DNA of 64,000 nucleotides from Novosphingobium sp. Fuku2-ISO-50 (GCF_001519055.1 NZ_KQ954292.1:62001-126000), one strand, 5' to 3'. Counted from the stretch's first letter, positions 16,744 through 25,210 are shown. The notes: generated by a model not told the origin, from the letters alone. A program made the numbers and translations.

Positions 16744-18063
16744 TCAGCCCTCGATGTAACGGGCCAGCTCGGCCGCGCTGACCGCCCGGGCCAGGCTGTT
16801 GCTTTCAACGCGGCAGACGCCGGCAAAATGGTCGACAAAGCCCTGGCCGAACACGCGCGCGGCATCCGCGCCGGCCTGAAGCCGATCGGCGGCTTCGGCC
16901 AGAGTGGCGGGGAAACGCGCAGCGCCGGGCTGAATGTCGTCAGGCCCCAGATTCGGCGTGGGATCGGGCGCGACCAATTGCTGCTCGATGCCGTCAAGCC
17001 CCGCGCCGAGCATCAGCGCCAGCGCCAGATGCGGATTGCAATCGGCGCCCGGCAGACGGAATTCGAGCCGCGCATCGTCGAATGCCGACGGCGCCGAGCG
17101 TACCGCCGTGGTAAACGTCCAGTCGGCCCAGGTCAGCGACTTGGGCGCCCAGCTGCCGGGGGCAAACCGGCGATAGGCATTGACGGTGTGCGCACACAGG
17201 GCAAAGGCTTCGGGCACGAGCCGCGTCATCCCGGCGATGAACCGGCGCGCCAGCTCATTGGTCTGTCCCTGCGGATCGGTGAACAGGTTTGCGCCCGTCG
17301 CGGCATCCGCCAGCGACAGATTGATATGTCCGCCGATGCTGGGATAGCCGGGGCCGATATAGGGCATGAAGCTGGCCGTCATGTCCCGACCGCGGGCAAA
17401 GGCGCGGATCGCCTGACGCACCAGCCCGGCATTGTCGGCCGCGCGCAAACCGTCGACGGCCCCCAGTGTCGCTTCGAAACAGCCCGGCCCCAGCTCGCCC
17501 GCCAGCGCGAACAGCGCGATGTCGTGCGCTTCGATCAGATCGACCAGATCGCCGACGAAACCGGCCTTTTCCGCAGCGGTCTGCCCCGACCAGCACTTGT
17601 TGTCGGGGGCAAACTGGCGCGGCGCGGCATATTGCGAGGCGCGCAGGCTCTCGGCCGTCTCGTTGAGGAAAATGACTTCGAATTCAAACGCTGCCTGCAC
17701 GGCAAAGCCCATCGCGGCGGCGCGTTCGATTTGCCGCCGCAGCACGGCGCGCGGCATCAGCGACGCGCTGTCCCCCGAAAAATCCGCGATGATCAGCCCG
17801 GCATTCGCTTCGAAGGGATACCGCCGCAGCGAGGCCTCGTCGATCGCCACCGTCTCGGTCAGATAGGGCCCGCCGGCGAACAGATTGTCGGCGCAGTCCC
17901 ATTTGGGCAGGGTGTTGGCAAAGCGCGGCGCGCGCGCCCACGCTTCGAATTGCGCGCGCCCCAGCCGGCGTTCGCGAAACACGCCGGCATAGTCGAACTG
18001 ACCCACGTGCAGGACCTCAATGGCCTGCGCCTCGAGCTGCGCCTGCAATTGCGCAGACACCAT
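16744..18063 (-). CDS. Glutamine synthetase-like amide ligase, paralogue 2
   Basis: 439 residues from ATG 18061-18063, with GGGGAG seven bases upstream. Conserved GS segments: FEFEVIFL, GELGPGCFEATLG, SIGGHINLSLAD (replacing the HxHxS loop), HTVNAYRRFAPGSWAPK and ARLEFRLPGADCNPHLALAL. It differs in length and motifs from the adjacent paralogue, so the pair is not a recent tandem copy. They may act on different amines or successive intermediates, or form a hetero-oligomer. Adenylylation control cannot be judged. It lies between the P450 gene (59 bp gap) and paralogue 1 (41 bp gap). Confidence 0.88.
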   Translation of the reverse strand: MVSAQLQAQLEAQAIEVLHVGQFDYAGVFRERRLGRAQFEAWARAPRFANTLPKWDCADNLFAGGPYLTETVAIDEASLRRYPFEANAGLIIADFSGDSASLMPRAVLRRQIERAAAMGFAVQAAFEFEVIFLNETAESLRASQYAAPRQFAPDNKCWSGQTAAEKAGFVGDLVDLIEAHDIALFALAGELGPGCFEATLGAVDGLRAADNAGLVRQAIRAFARGRDMTASFMPYIGPGYPSIGGHINLSLADAATGANLFTDPQGQTNELARRFIAGMTRLVPEAFALCAHTVNAYRRFAPGSWAPKSLTWADWTFTTAVRSAPSAFDDARLEFRLPGADCNPHLALALMLGAGLDGIEQQLVAPDPTPNLGPDDIQPGAARFPATLAEAADRLQAGADAARVFGQGFVDHFAGVCRVESNSLARAVSAAELARYIEG

Positions 18064-18122
18064 ACAATTTCTCCCCATTATACGCTTATGAACTTTGGCA
18101 AGACCCGCGCACGGGCCGATCT

Positions 18123-19352
18123 TCAGGCCGGGTCGAACGCGATCGGCAGCGTGATCGGACCGGTATTGCCGCTGTCGGGCAGGAATTCTGGCGTGCCGTC
18201 AAAGCGCGGGTTGGCCAGCCGCCGGGACAGCAAGGCCAGAGCCTCGCTCATGTCGGCGCGCGCGATGAAATGGCCAAGGCAGTGATGAACCCCGCCGCCA
18301 AAGCCGAAATGGCGCCGCCGCTGGGCCGTGATGTCGAATACGCCTTCGGGGAATTCGCGCGGATCCGTGCCCGCCGACTGCGAAAACAAGTGTACCGTGC
18401 AGCCTTTGGGAATGACCAGACCTTCGAACTCGAATTCCTCGACCGCCTCGCGCGTGACCCAGGTAACGGTCGGACGCACGCGCATCACTTCTTCGACAGC
18501 GCCCGGCGCCAGACCGGGATCCTGCGCGAGAAGGCGCCATTGATCGGGGTTGAGAATGAACGTTTCCATCGCCAGACCCAACTGGTTGCGCGTGGTATCG
18601 ATGCCGCCAAAGATCGCCAGAACGACGAGGTCGTACAGCTCAAGCTCGCTCACCTTGCCCTCGCCCTCATCAAGCGCGCGGATCAGGCTGCTCAGAAAAT
18701 CGTCGGTAAGCGGGCGCTTGCGCCGCTCGGCAATGACCTGGCGGGCATAGCCGAACATCCGGTCGGTGGCCGCGTTGATGCGCTCGAGATCCTGGCGATA
18801 GGTGACGCCGAGCGCCAGACCCATTTCCACCGCGATGTCGGTGAATTCGCGCCACTGATCGTGCGGCAGGTCGAGCAGGGTCAGCACCACCCGCGCGGCA
18901 TAAGGCTCGGCAAAGGCACTCATGAATTCGCATCGGCCATCGGCGATGAAGGCATCGATCAATTCGTTTGCCAGCGCCTGAAACTTTGGCTGAAGCGAGA
19001 CGATCAGGTCTTGCGAAAAGGCAGGAGCCGCCAGCTTGCGCAGCCGGGTATGATCCTGGCCTTCCTGCGACAGCAGCATCCGGCTCCACCAATCGGCAAA
19101 GGAGCCGCCGGCCCCGTTGAGCGCCGGCCAGGCATAGCTGCCCTGACGCAGCTTGCGGTTGGTGATAAGCCGGCTCATCTCGCCATAGCGCAGCACCGCA
19201 TAGCCATAAGGCGTGCGCGCATACCACGATTGATCCCGTGCGCGGCGGACCTCTTGCGAACGGATCGAGAAATGCGGGTCGCTCACGTTGAGAAAAGGAG
19301 CGTCAATTTCCTGCATGGAATCTGGCACCTGCGCTGAATCCGGAACCGACAT
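18123..19352 (-). CDS. Cytochrome P450
   Basis: Soluble bacterial class I-type mono-oxygenase. 409 residues. Haem ligand Cys358 in FGFGGGVHHCLG (349-360), ExxR pair E288/R291 in EEVMRVR, and oxygen-binding I-helix AIFGGIDTT (residues 246-254), in which the usual acid/alcohol pair is D252/T253. GAGGTGA lies just upstream of the ATG. First gene of the leftward transcript, about 38 bases after the predicted start point of the sigma-54 promoter at 19400-19417. No ferredoxin or reductase gene is adjacent, so electrons must come from proteins encoded elsewhere. Substrate unknown; oxidation of an amine or its gamma-glutamyl derivative fits the context. Confidence 0.93.
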   Translation of the reverse strand: MSVPDSAQVPDSMQEIDAPFLNVSDPHFSIRSQEVRRARDQSWYARTPYGYAVLRYGEMSRLITNRKLRQGSYAWPALNGAGGSFADWWSRMLLSQEGQDHTRLRKLAAPAFSQDLIVSLQPKFQALANELIDAFIADGRCEFMSAFAEPYAARVVLTLLDLPHDQWREFTDIAVEMGLALGVTYRQDLERINAATDRMFGYARQVIAERRKRPLTDDFLSSLIRALDEGEGKVSELELYDLVVLAIFGGIDTTRNQLGLAMETFILNPDQWRLLAQDPGLAPGAVEEVMRVRPTVTWVTREAVEEFEFEGLVIPKGCTVHLFSQSAGTDPREFPEGVFDITAQRRRHFGFGGGVHHCLGHFIARADMSEALALLSRRLANPRFDGTPEFLPDSGNTGPITLPIAFDPA

Positions 19353-19381
19353 CGCTCACCTCGCAAACTCTCAGGGTCAAA

Positions 19382-19394
19382 TTGCTCTGAGCAA
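19382..19394. promoter_or_regulatory. Perfect 13-bp dyad at the predicted P450 start site
   Basis: TTGCTC-T-GAGCAA is a perfect dyad with a one-base centre. It covers the predicted transcription start of the leftward sigma-54 promoter. It could be a repressor or activator site; function unknown. Confidence 0.4.
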
Positions 19395-19399
19395 GGGCT

Positions 19400-19417
19400 A
19401 AGCAATAGCTGTGCCAA
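19400..19417 (-). promoter_or_regulatory. Sigma-54 (-24/-12) promoter driving the P450 operon
   Basis: On the minus strand the sequence is TTGGCACAGCTATTGCTT. This matches the TTGGCACrNNNNTTGCT consensus with GG and GC separated by exactly ten bases (plus-strand GC 19402-19403, CC 19414-19415). The predicted start is near 19390, leaving a leader of about 38 bases before the P450 ATG. A sigma-54 activator is encoded at the end of this same transcript. Confidence 0.85.
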
Positions 19418-19499
19418 TTTTCGGATTTCGCGAAATTGCGGGAAATTCCGATCGCGCTCCGGCCCGGACAGAGCGGCATCGCGCCGACAATCATCCGGC

Positions 19500-19596
19500 T
19501 TTGCTGCATTAATGCCGCCCTGCTTCAAATTTGCAGCAAAGGCACGCGCCAGCATTTCCGGGGCAGCCCGCCACCCGATCGGCAAATGCTGCATTT
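19500..19596. promoter_or_regulatory. Cluster of three similar dyads: candidate upstream activator sites
   Basis: Three short dyads share a TGC-N-GCA core: TTTGCTGCATT (19500-19510), TTTGCAGCAAA (19530-19540, perfect) and AAATGCTGCATTT (19584-19596, perfect). Centres are about 30 and 55 bp apart, close to whole helical turns, and lie roughly 110-215 bp from both predicted sigma-54 start sites. That is where enhancer-binding proteins normally bind. No other gene lies in 19353-19764, so this 412 bp stretch is a shared control region. The assignment to the nearby activator is inference. Confidence 0.55.
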
Positions 19597-19688
19597 ATGC
19601 GACAATGGTGCGTTCCTGCAATGGCGCAACAAAGCGCAACAAAGCGCTTTACGACGTAAAAATCTCGCTTATCAGCGGGCTTCGGCAT

Positions 19689-19706
19689 TTGGCACAATTC
19701 ATGCAT
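19689..19706 (+). promoter_or_regulatory. Sigma-54 (-24/-12) promoter driving the TonB receptor
   Basis: TTGGCACAATTCATGCAT matches the -24/-12 consensus with GG (19691-19692) and GC (19703-19704) exactly ten bases apart; only the first base of the TTGC element deviates. The predicted start is near 19716, about 50 bases before the receptor ATG at 19765. An ATG at 19705 lies inside this promoter and cannot be the start codon. Confidence 0.8.
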
Positions 19707-19764
19707 GTATCTTTTCACAGATAAGTGGGTGCCGGCGACCAACGCTGCAATTCGGGGAGATTTT

Positions 19765-22125
19765 ATGGGTAACACGGGATTTGTTGCGAACTTTGCCCGC
19801 GTTCGGCGCGAGCGATTTGTAGGCGCCCTGCTAGCCGGCGCCTGCTGTGTGGGGGGCGCCATCCACCCGGCTCTTGCCGATACCGCGCAGCGCTCCGGGG
19901 CTCAGGAACCGGCTTCCGGCGAAATCGTGGTCACGGCGGAAAAGCGCAATTCGACGGTACAAAGCACACCGATTTCGATGACCGCGCTGAGCGGCGCGCA
20001 GATGGAAGCGCGCGGCGTTACCGATTTGCAGGCGGTGGTCCGCGACGTGCCGGGCATTTCGATGCGCACCGCCGGCGCCGGCCAGACCGAACTGGAAATG
20101 CGCGGCCTCGCCTCTTCGGGCGGCTCGTCACCCACGGTCGGCTTCTATCTTGACGAAGTTCCGCTGTCGCCGCCCGCTGCCGCGCTGAACGGCAAAGTGG
20201 TCATCGACCCCGATCTTTATGACCTCAACCGCGTCGAAGTGCTGCGCGGGCCCCAGGGCACGCTCTATGGCTCGGGCTCGATGGGCGGCACGATCAAGCT
20301 GATCACCAACGAGCCCAAGCTCGACCGGCTCGAAGGCTCGTATGACATCAATGTCGGCGCGACCCAGGCCGGTTCGATGAGCGGCGGCGGCGATCTGATG
20401 ATCAATCTGCCGCTGATCAAGAACACGCTGGCGCTGCGCCTGGTGGGGACCGAAAAGTACACCGGCGGCTGGATCGACCGTATCGCAGGTGGCGCCGATT
20501 TCCCGCTGGAAACCGGCACCGGCTGCGGCAATTCCAGCGGCACGTGGGCCGGCTATGGCTGTGTGCGCGGCAATGTCGATGCGGCCTCGGTCAGCAAGGT
20601 GACCAAAGACGTCAACTGGGCACGCCGATCGAACGTGCACGGAACCTTGCTGTTCCAACCCGACAGCAATCTCAGCATTACCCTGAACGGCATGTTCCAG
20701 CGCACGATTTCGGGCGGCTACAGCGAATATGATCAGGGTGCGTCGCAATTGGCGCATTATCAGCCCTATGATTTCGCCGAACCGTTTGCCGACACGTTCT
20801 GGCTGGGCGCGGGCACGATCAAGTATGACGCCGGCAGCGTGCAGATCACGGCAGCCACGTCCTATTGGCACCGCGTCGAACAGCAGACCATGGACGCGAC
20901 CGAACTGGTCCAGAACCTGCTCGCCCTGGGCAGCTATCCGGGCCCGATCGGCTTTACCGAACGCGATACCTCCAAGCAGTTTTCCCAGGAACTGCGCTTT
21001 GCCTCCAAGACATCCAGCCCGTTCCAGTGGGTCGGCGGGGTGTTTTACAGCAATCTGGTATCGACCTGGGCCGACAACGACGCTTCAACAGCTTATGCCG
21101 ACTATTCCGTCGGGGGCGCTGCGGAAAACCCCGAAGGCATCGTCTATCGGTCAAGCAACCCCTATCGCATGAAGCAGTTCGCCGCTTTTGGCGAAGCCTC
21201 GTACAAGCTGACGCCCGCGCTCAAGGCCACGGTGGGGCTGCGCTATTACTACTTCAAGACTCACGTCGACATGTGGCAACAAGGCATCGGCACCGCCAGC
21301 GGCAATGCCACGCCCACCGCGCTCGGCGTCGATACCACGGCCAGCGGCGTCAACCCGCGCTTCAACCTGTCGTACATTCCCGATCCGCGCCTGACGATTT
21401 ACGGCACTGTCGCCAAGGGGTTCCGCCCCGGCGGCGTCAGCTTGCCCGCCCCGCCGCAGACCTGCGGTGTTCAACCGGTCTCGTATGGGCCGGATTCGGT
21501 GTGGAGCTACGAAGTCGGCGAAAAGGCCAAGCTTGCCGATGGCAAGGTGTCGCTCAACACCGACTTTTACGTGATGAACTGGACCGGGGTGCAACAGGTC
21601 GTGTCACCGCCCTGCGGCTACCCCTATACCACCAACGCCGGAACCGCGCGGGCCTATGGTCCCGAGGCCGAACTGAGCGTGCGGCCGATCGAGGATGTGG
21701 TGGCCAGCCTGAGCGGCTCGATCACCACGGCCAAGATCGTCTCGGTGGCGCCCGGCGCCGTCGGGATCGTAAACGGTCAGCCGATTCTCAACATCCCGGC
21801 CACCACGCTCAACGGGTCGCTGTCCTATACGCATCACTTCCAGCCGGATCTGACGCTGACCGCGCGCGTTTCCGACAACTATGTGGGGCGCTCGTACGAC
21901 ATCGCCTATACCCAGCAGCGTCTGCCCGCCTACAATCTCGTCGACTTGCGCTTTGTCCTGTCTCACAACGCACGCAACCTGACGTTCTACGTCAGCAATC
22001 TGACCAATGTGCGCGCGCAACTGACAGTCAACAACACGTCCTTCGCGTGGCTTACCCCGTCGCTGACGCGCGTATCCACCAACCAGCCGCGCACCTTTGG
22101 CCTCGTCTGGGCCAACAAGTTCTAA
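19765..22125 (+). CDS. TonB-dependent outer-membrane receptor
   Basis: Energised outer-membrane transporter. 786 residues from ATG 19765 with GGGGAGA just upstream. Signal peptide with cleavage likely after HPALA (about residue 38). A plug domain follows (GEIVVTAEKRNSTVQSTPISMTAL, VEVLRGPQGTLYGSGSMGGTIKLIT). The long beta-barrel ends in a sphingomonad-style terminal strand (QPRTFGLVWANKF). Driven by its own sigma-54 promoter, divergent from the P450/ligase operon, so it probably imports the substrate of that pathway. The substrate is not readable from sequence. Confidence 0.94.
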   Translation: MGNTGFVANFARVRRERFVGALLAGACCVGGAIHPALADTAQRSGAQEPASGEIVVTAEKRNSTVQSTPISMTALSGAQMEARGVTDLQAVVRDVPGISMRTAGAGQTELEMRGLASSGGSSPTVGFYLDEVPLSPPAAALNGKVVIDPDLYDLNRVEVLRGPQGTLYGSGSMGGTIKLITNEPKLDRLEGSYDINVGATQAGSMSGGGDLMINLPLIKNTLALRLVGTEKYTGGWIDRIAGGADFPLETGTGCGNSSGTWAGYGCVRGNVDAASVSKVTKDVNWARRSNVHGTLLFQPDSNLSITLNGMFQRTISGGYSEYDQGASQLAHYQPYDFAEPFADTFWLGAGTIKYDAGSVQITAATSYWHRVEQQTMDATELVQNLLALGSYPGPIGFTERDTSKQFSQELRFASKTSSPFQWVGGVFYSNLVSTWADNDASTAYADYSVGGAAENPEGIVYRSSNPYRMKQFAAFGEASYKLTPALKATVGLRYYYFKTHVDMWQQGIGTASGNATPTALGVDTTASGVNPRFNLSYIPDPRLTIYGTVAKGFRPGGVSLPAPPQTCGVQPVSYGPDSVWSYEVGEKAKLADGKVSLNTDFYVMNWTGVQQVVSPPCGYPYTTNAGTARAYGPEAELSVRPIEDVVASLSGSITTAKIVSVAPGAVGIVNGQPILNIPATTLNGSLSYTHHFQPDLTLTARVSDNYVGRSYDIAYTQQRLPAYNLVDLRFVLSHNARNLTFYVSNLTNVRAQLTVNNTSFAWLTPSLTRVSTNQPRTFGLVWANKF

Positions 22126-22168
22126 GCGGTTGAAACATCCTCCGGGATTCCGGCCATGGCCGGGATCC

Positions 22169-22204
22169 CGGATCGGACCACGGATCGGACCCCGGATCAG
22201 ACAT
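22169..22204 (+). repeat. Three tandem 12-bp units between receptor and permease genes
   Basis: Three consecutive units, CGGATCGGACCA, CGGATCGGACCC and CGGATCAGACAT, follow an imperfect palindrome around CCGGCCATGGCCGG (22151-22163). They sit in the 201 bp between the receptor and permease genes. They could be a partial terminator or processing site; no function is known. Confidence 0.7.
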
Positions 22205-22326
22205 TGTGCGCAAGGGGCATCGCCTTGCGCTGTCGACAGGTCTTGTACCGGCCCGCATCGGCGTCGCAAATTTCCAAAAAACACCATACCGGGGCGAATG
22301 AACCGCCCCGATCACGGAGAAGCACC

Positions 22327-23793
22327 ATGGATCAGGGCGCCAGCCTCGACGACGAGGAACTGCGTGCACTGGGCTATACCGCCCAGTTTGATCGCAGCAT
22401 GTCGCTGTGGGAAAACTTCGCCCTCGGCTTTACCTATCTTTCCCCGGTGGTGGGGGTCTATTCGGTATTCGGTATCGGCATTGCCACCGGCGGGCCGCCG
22501 ATGATCTGGTGGTATCTGATCGCGGCACTGGGCCAGATGATCGTCTGCCTCACCTTTTGCGAAGTGGTGTCGCAATATCCGATTTCGGGCGGGCTTTACC
22601 CCTGGTGCCGACGGCTCGTGGGCAAGAAATGGGCATGGATCGCCGGCTGGATCTATGGCTGGGCGCTGTTTTCCACGATCAGCGCGGTGGCAGCCGGGGC
22701 AGCGCCGTTTGTCGCCCCCCTGCTCGGTCTCAAATCGACCCCGGTGCTGGCAGGCGTGATCGCCATCGCCCTGGTCGTTTTTTCGACCCTGACCAATCTG
22801 GCGGGGACGAAGACGCTGGCCAGAGTGGCCATGTTCGGCTTTGCCTGTGAAATCCTCGGTGCGATCGCGGTCGGTATCTTCCTGCTGCTTTTCCACCGGC
22901 ACCAGCCGATCACGGCGGTATTCGACAGCTATGGGGTGAACCGGGGCGGCACCTATTTCCCGGCATTCATGGCAGCGGCCATGACCGGGCTGTTCACGTG
23001 TTATGGTTTCGAGGCCTGCGGCGATGTCGCCGAAGAAACCCCCAACCCCGGCGTCGCCATCCCCAAGGCGATGAAATCGACGATCTATGTCGGCATGTCG
23101 GCCTCGGTCTTCGTCTGTCTGGCGCTGATCCTCTCGCTGCCCGATGTGCGCGCCGTGATCGATGGCCGTTCGGCCAACCCGATCGAAGACGCCTTGCTCG
23201 CCGCGTTCGGGCCGGTGGGGTCGAAGCTGGTCGTGCTGGTCGTGCTGGTCTCGTTCGTGTCGTGCATTCTCAGCCTGCAGGCCGCCGCCAGCCGCCTCGT
23301 CTATGCCTATGCCCGCGACGACATGGTGGTGGCGAGCGGATGGTTGCGCAAAGTGTCGGCCACACATCATGTGCCGACCAATGCGCTGGTGCTGTCGGGG
23401 CTGGTCGCTTCGGTGATTTTGGTGTTCGGCATGTTCTTTGCCGATGCCGTGGCCACGATCGTCAGCTTTGCCGTGGTCGGGATCTACGCGGGATTCCAGA
23501 TGGTGGTGATCGGCGCGGCCTATGCCCGTCTGCGCGGATGGCGTCCCCGCGGCCGGTTCCGCCTTGGCGCCTGGGCCTGGCCGATCAACATTGCCGGCAT
23601 GGTCTGGGGCCTTGGCGGCATCGCGATCATGCTGCGCCCGGCAGACGGCGCGGTGTGGTACGAATCCTGGGCGATGGTGCTGACGTTTGCGGCCGTGGTC
23701 CTGCTGGGGCTGATCTACATGGCCGTGGCGCGCCCGTTCGACCGCAGCGATTCACCGGCCGGCGACGCATGGACACACCGCGCGTCGGCCTGA
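22327..23793 (+). CDS. APC-superfamily amino acid/amine permease
   Basis: Inner-membrane secondary transporter. 488 residues with about 12 hydrophobic segments. The N-terminal ENFALGFTYLSPVVGVYSVFGIG and YPISGGLYPWCRRL segments are typical of the amino acid-polyamine-choline family, and GFEACGDVAEETPNPGVAIPKAM matches the conserved mid-protein loop. ATG 22327 is preceded by GGAG. It is the second gene after the sigma-54 promoter and the counterpart of PuuP in polyamine pathways, so it probably imports the amine handled by the divergent operon. Confidence 0.9.
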   Translation: MDQGASLDDEELRALGYTAQFDRSMSLWENFALGFTYLSPVVGVYSVFGIGIATGGPPMIWWYLIAALGQMIVCLTFCEVVSQYPISGGLYPWCRRLVGKKWAWIAGWIYGWALFSTISAVAAGAAPFVAPLLGLKSTPVLAGVIAIALVVFSTLTNLAGTKTLARVAMFGFACEILGAIAVGIFLLLFHRHQPITAVFDSYGVNRGGTYFPAFMAAAMTGLFTCYGFEACGDVAEETPNPGVAIPKAMKSTIYVGMSASVFVCLALILSLPDVRAVIDGRSANPIEDALLAAFGPVGSKLVVLVVLVSFVSCILSLQAAASRLVYAYARDDMVVASGWLRKVSATHHVPTNALVLSGLVASVILVFGMFFADAVATIVSFAVVGIYAGFQMVVIGAAYARLRGWRPRGRFRLGAWAWPINIAGMVWGLGGIAIMLRPADGAVWYESWAMVLTFAAVVLLGLIYMAVARPFDRSDSPAGDAWTHRASA

Positions 23794-23798
23794 ACGGT

Positions 23799-24512
23799 TC
23801 ACCGCCGCCGATAACGGAAATACCACACTTCGTGCCCCTGGGCGCGGGCCTTGGCCTCGTAGCGGGTTTCGGGCCAGCCGCCCGGGCGCTGCTGAAAATC
23901 GCGCGGGGTCTGCGCCTGCCATTCGAAGCGATCGGCATGGCGGCGCATGACCATCAGCGCATGGCGCAGATAGACCGGATGGTCGGTGCCGAAACGAAAC
24001 TCGCCGCCCGGCTTCAGCTTGGCCGCAAACAGCTCGACCGGGCCGTCGTTCATCATCCGCCGTTTGATATGGCGCGACTTGGGCCAGGGATCGGGATGGA
24101 GCAGATAGAGGAACGATAGCGATCCATCGGGAATCCGCCGCAACACGTCGAGCGCATCGCCATGCTGAATCCGCACATTGCGCAAGGGTGCGTTGCGCCC
24201 GCTTTCGCCCTCGATGTGAGTCAGCGCCTGTGCCACGCCGTTCAGAAACGGTTCGGCCCCGATAAAGCCGTGATCGGGCAGAAGATCGGCGCGAAAGGCA
24301 AGATGTTCGCCCCCGCCAAAGCCGATCTCGAAATGGAGCGGGCAGTCGCGGCCAAACAGCCGCTCGGCCGTCACCGGGTCTTCGTCCGGCACGGCAATCT
24401 GGGGCAGGAGACGGTCGACCAGCCCCTGCTGGCTCTGGCGCAAGGGCTTGCCCTTGGCGCGGCCATAGAGACGGTTGAGCGTGGTCGGGTCGCCGGGCTT
24501 GATGGCAGTCAT
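23799..24512 (-). CDS. trmB: tRNA (guanine-N7-)-methyltransferase
   Basis: Methylates G46 of tRNA with S-adenosylmethionine. 237 residues from ATG 24510-24512 (MTAIKPGDPTTLNRLYGRAKGKPLR). SAM-binding FEIGFGGGEHL and IGAEPFLNGVAQAL, and the catalytic/substrate segment LHPDPWPKSRHIKRRMM, are intact. It ends five bases from the end of the convergent permease gene. Confidence 0.96.
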   Translation of the reverse strand: MTAIKPGDPTTLNRLYGRAKGKPLRQSQQGLVDRLLPQIAVPDEDPVTAERLFGRDCPLHFEIGFGGGEHLAFRADLLPDHGFIGAEPFLNGVAQALTHIEGESGRNAPLRNVRIQHGDALDVLRRIPDGSLSFLYLLHPDPWPKSRHIKRRMMNDGPVELFAAKLKPGGEFRFGTDHPVYLRHALMVMRRHADRFEWQAQTPRDFQQRPGGWPETRYEAKARAQGHEVWYFRYRRR

Positions 24513-24552
24513 GCGGCGGGCCGATGGCAAACCGCAGCCCTTCGGTCAACGA

Positions 24553-25197
24553 TTATGAATCGATGGCCTGGCGCGGCAAAAGACCGCGCACAAAGATCCG
24601 CGCGGCATGGCGGGCATGGTATCCGATTTCGGCGATGTCCGGCGCGGGCAACAGCCCGGTGGAAAAACGCAAGTGCCGATCGCCGCGCAACATGCCGAGG
24701 AATTGCCCGGCCGCCAGTTCGAGATCTTCGCACACGATGTGCCCGCTGATGACAAAGCGTTCGAGCGTGGCGCGCAATTCCTCAAGCACCGCGTCCGGGC
24801 CAGCCCGAAAAAAGGCTGCCGCCAGTTCGGGAAAGCGCGCGCCCTCACTTTGAATAAGGCGGTGTACGTCAAGCGCGCCGGGCTCATAGATCTTGACCAG
24901 AAAGCGCGCGCCAAACCCGGTCAGCAGCGATTCGAGGTCATCATCATCGCTGCTGCGCAGATCGCGCAAAGGCGCCAGCACTCTTTGGCAGCGCTGTTCC
25001 ATGACCGCTTCGAACAAGTGCTCCTTGGATGAGAAGTATTTGTAAAGCGTCGCTTTTGATCCGCCAAGCCGCGCCGCGATCGTCGACATAGAGCTGGCGC
25101 CATAGCCTTCTTCGGCAAACACGTCCGCAGCAACGGCAATGATGTGATCGCGCCGATCATCAGGATTGGAACGGGCTAGCCTGCACTTAGTGACCAT
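24553..25197 (-). CDS. TetR/AcrR-family repressor, probably of the adjacent efflux operon
   Basis: 214 residues. N-terminal helix-turn-helix IIAVAADVFAEEGYGASSMSTIAARLGGSKATLYKYFSSKEHLFEAVM (residues ~18-64), then a helical ligand-binding domain of the type often seen beside EmrAB-like pumps. Divergent from the NodT/EmrA/EmrB operon across an 85 bp gap holding candidate operators. Local-repressor assignment is by arrangement. Confidence 0.9.
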   Translation of the reverse strand: MVTKCRLARSNPDDRRDHIIAVAADVFAEEGYGASSMSTIAARLGGSKATLYKYFSSKEHLFEAVMEQRCQRVLAPLRDLRSSDDDDLESLLTGFGARFLVKIYEPGALDVHRLIQSEGARFPELAAAFFRAGPDAVLEELRATLERFVISGHIVCEDLELAAGQFLGMLRGDRHLRFSTGLLPAPDIAEIGYHARHAARIFVRGLLPRQAIDS

Positions 25198-25210
25198 TGC
25201 GTACAGATAG

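Noticed and set aside
19705..19764. ATG at 19705 as start of the TonB receptor
   Set aside because: It lies inside the -12 element of the sigma-54 promoter; the ATG at 19765 has GGGGAGA and a proper signal peptide.
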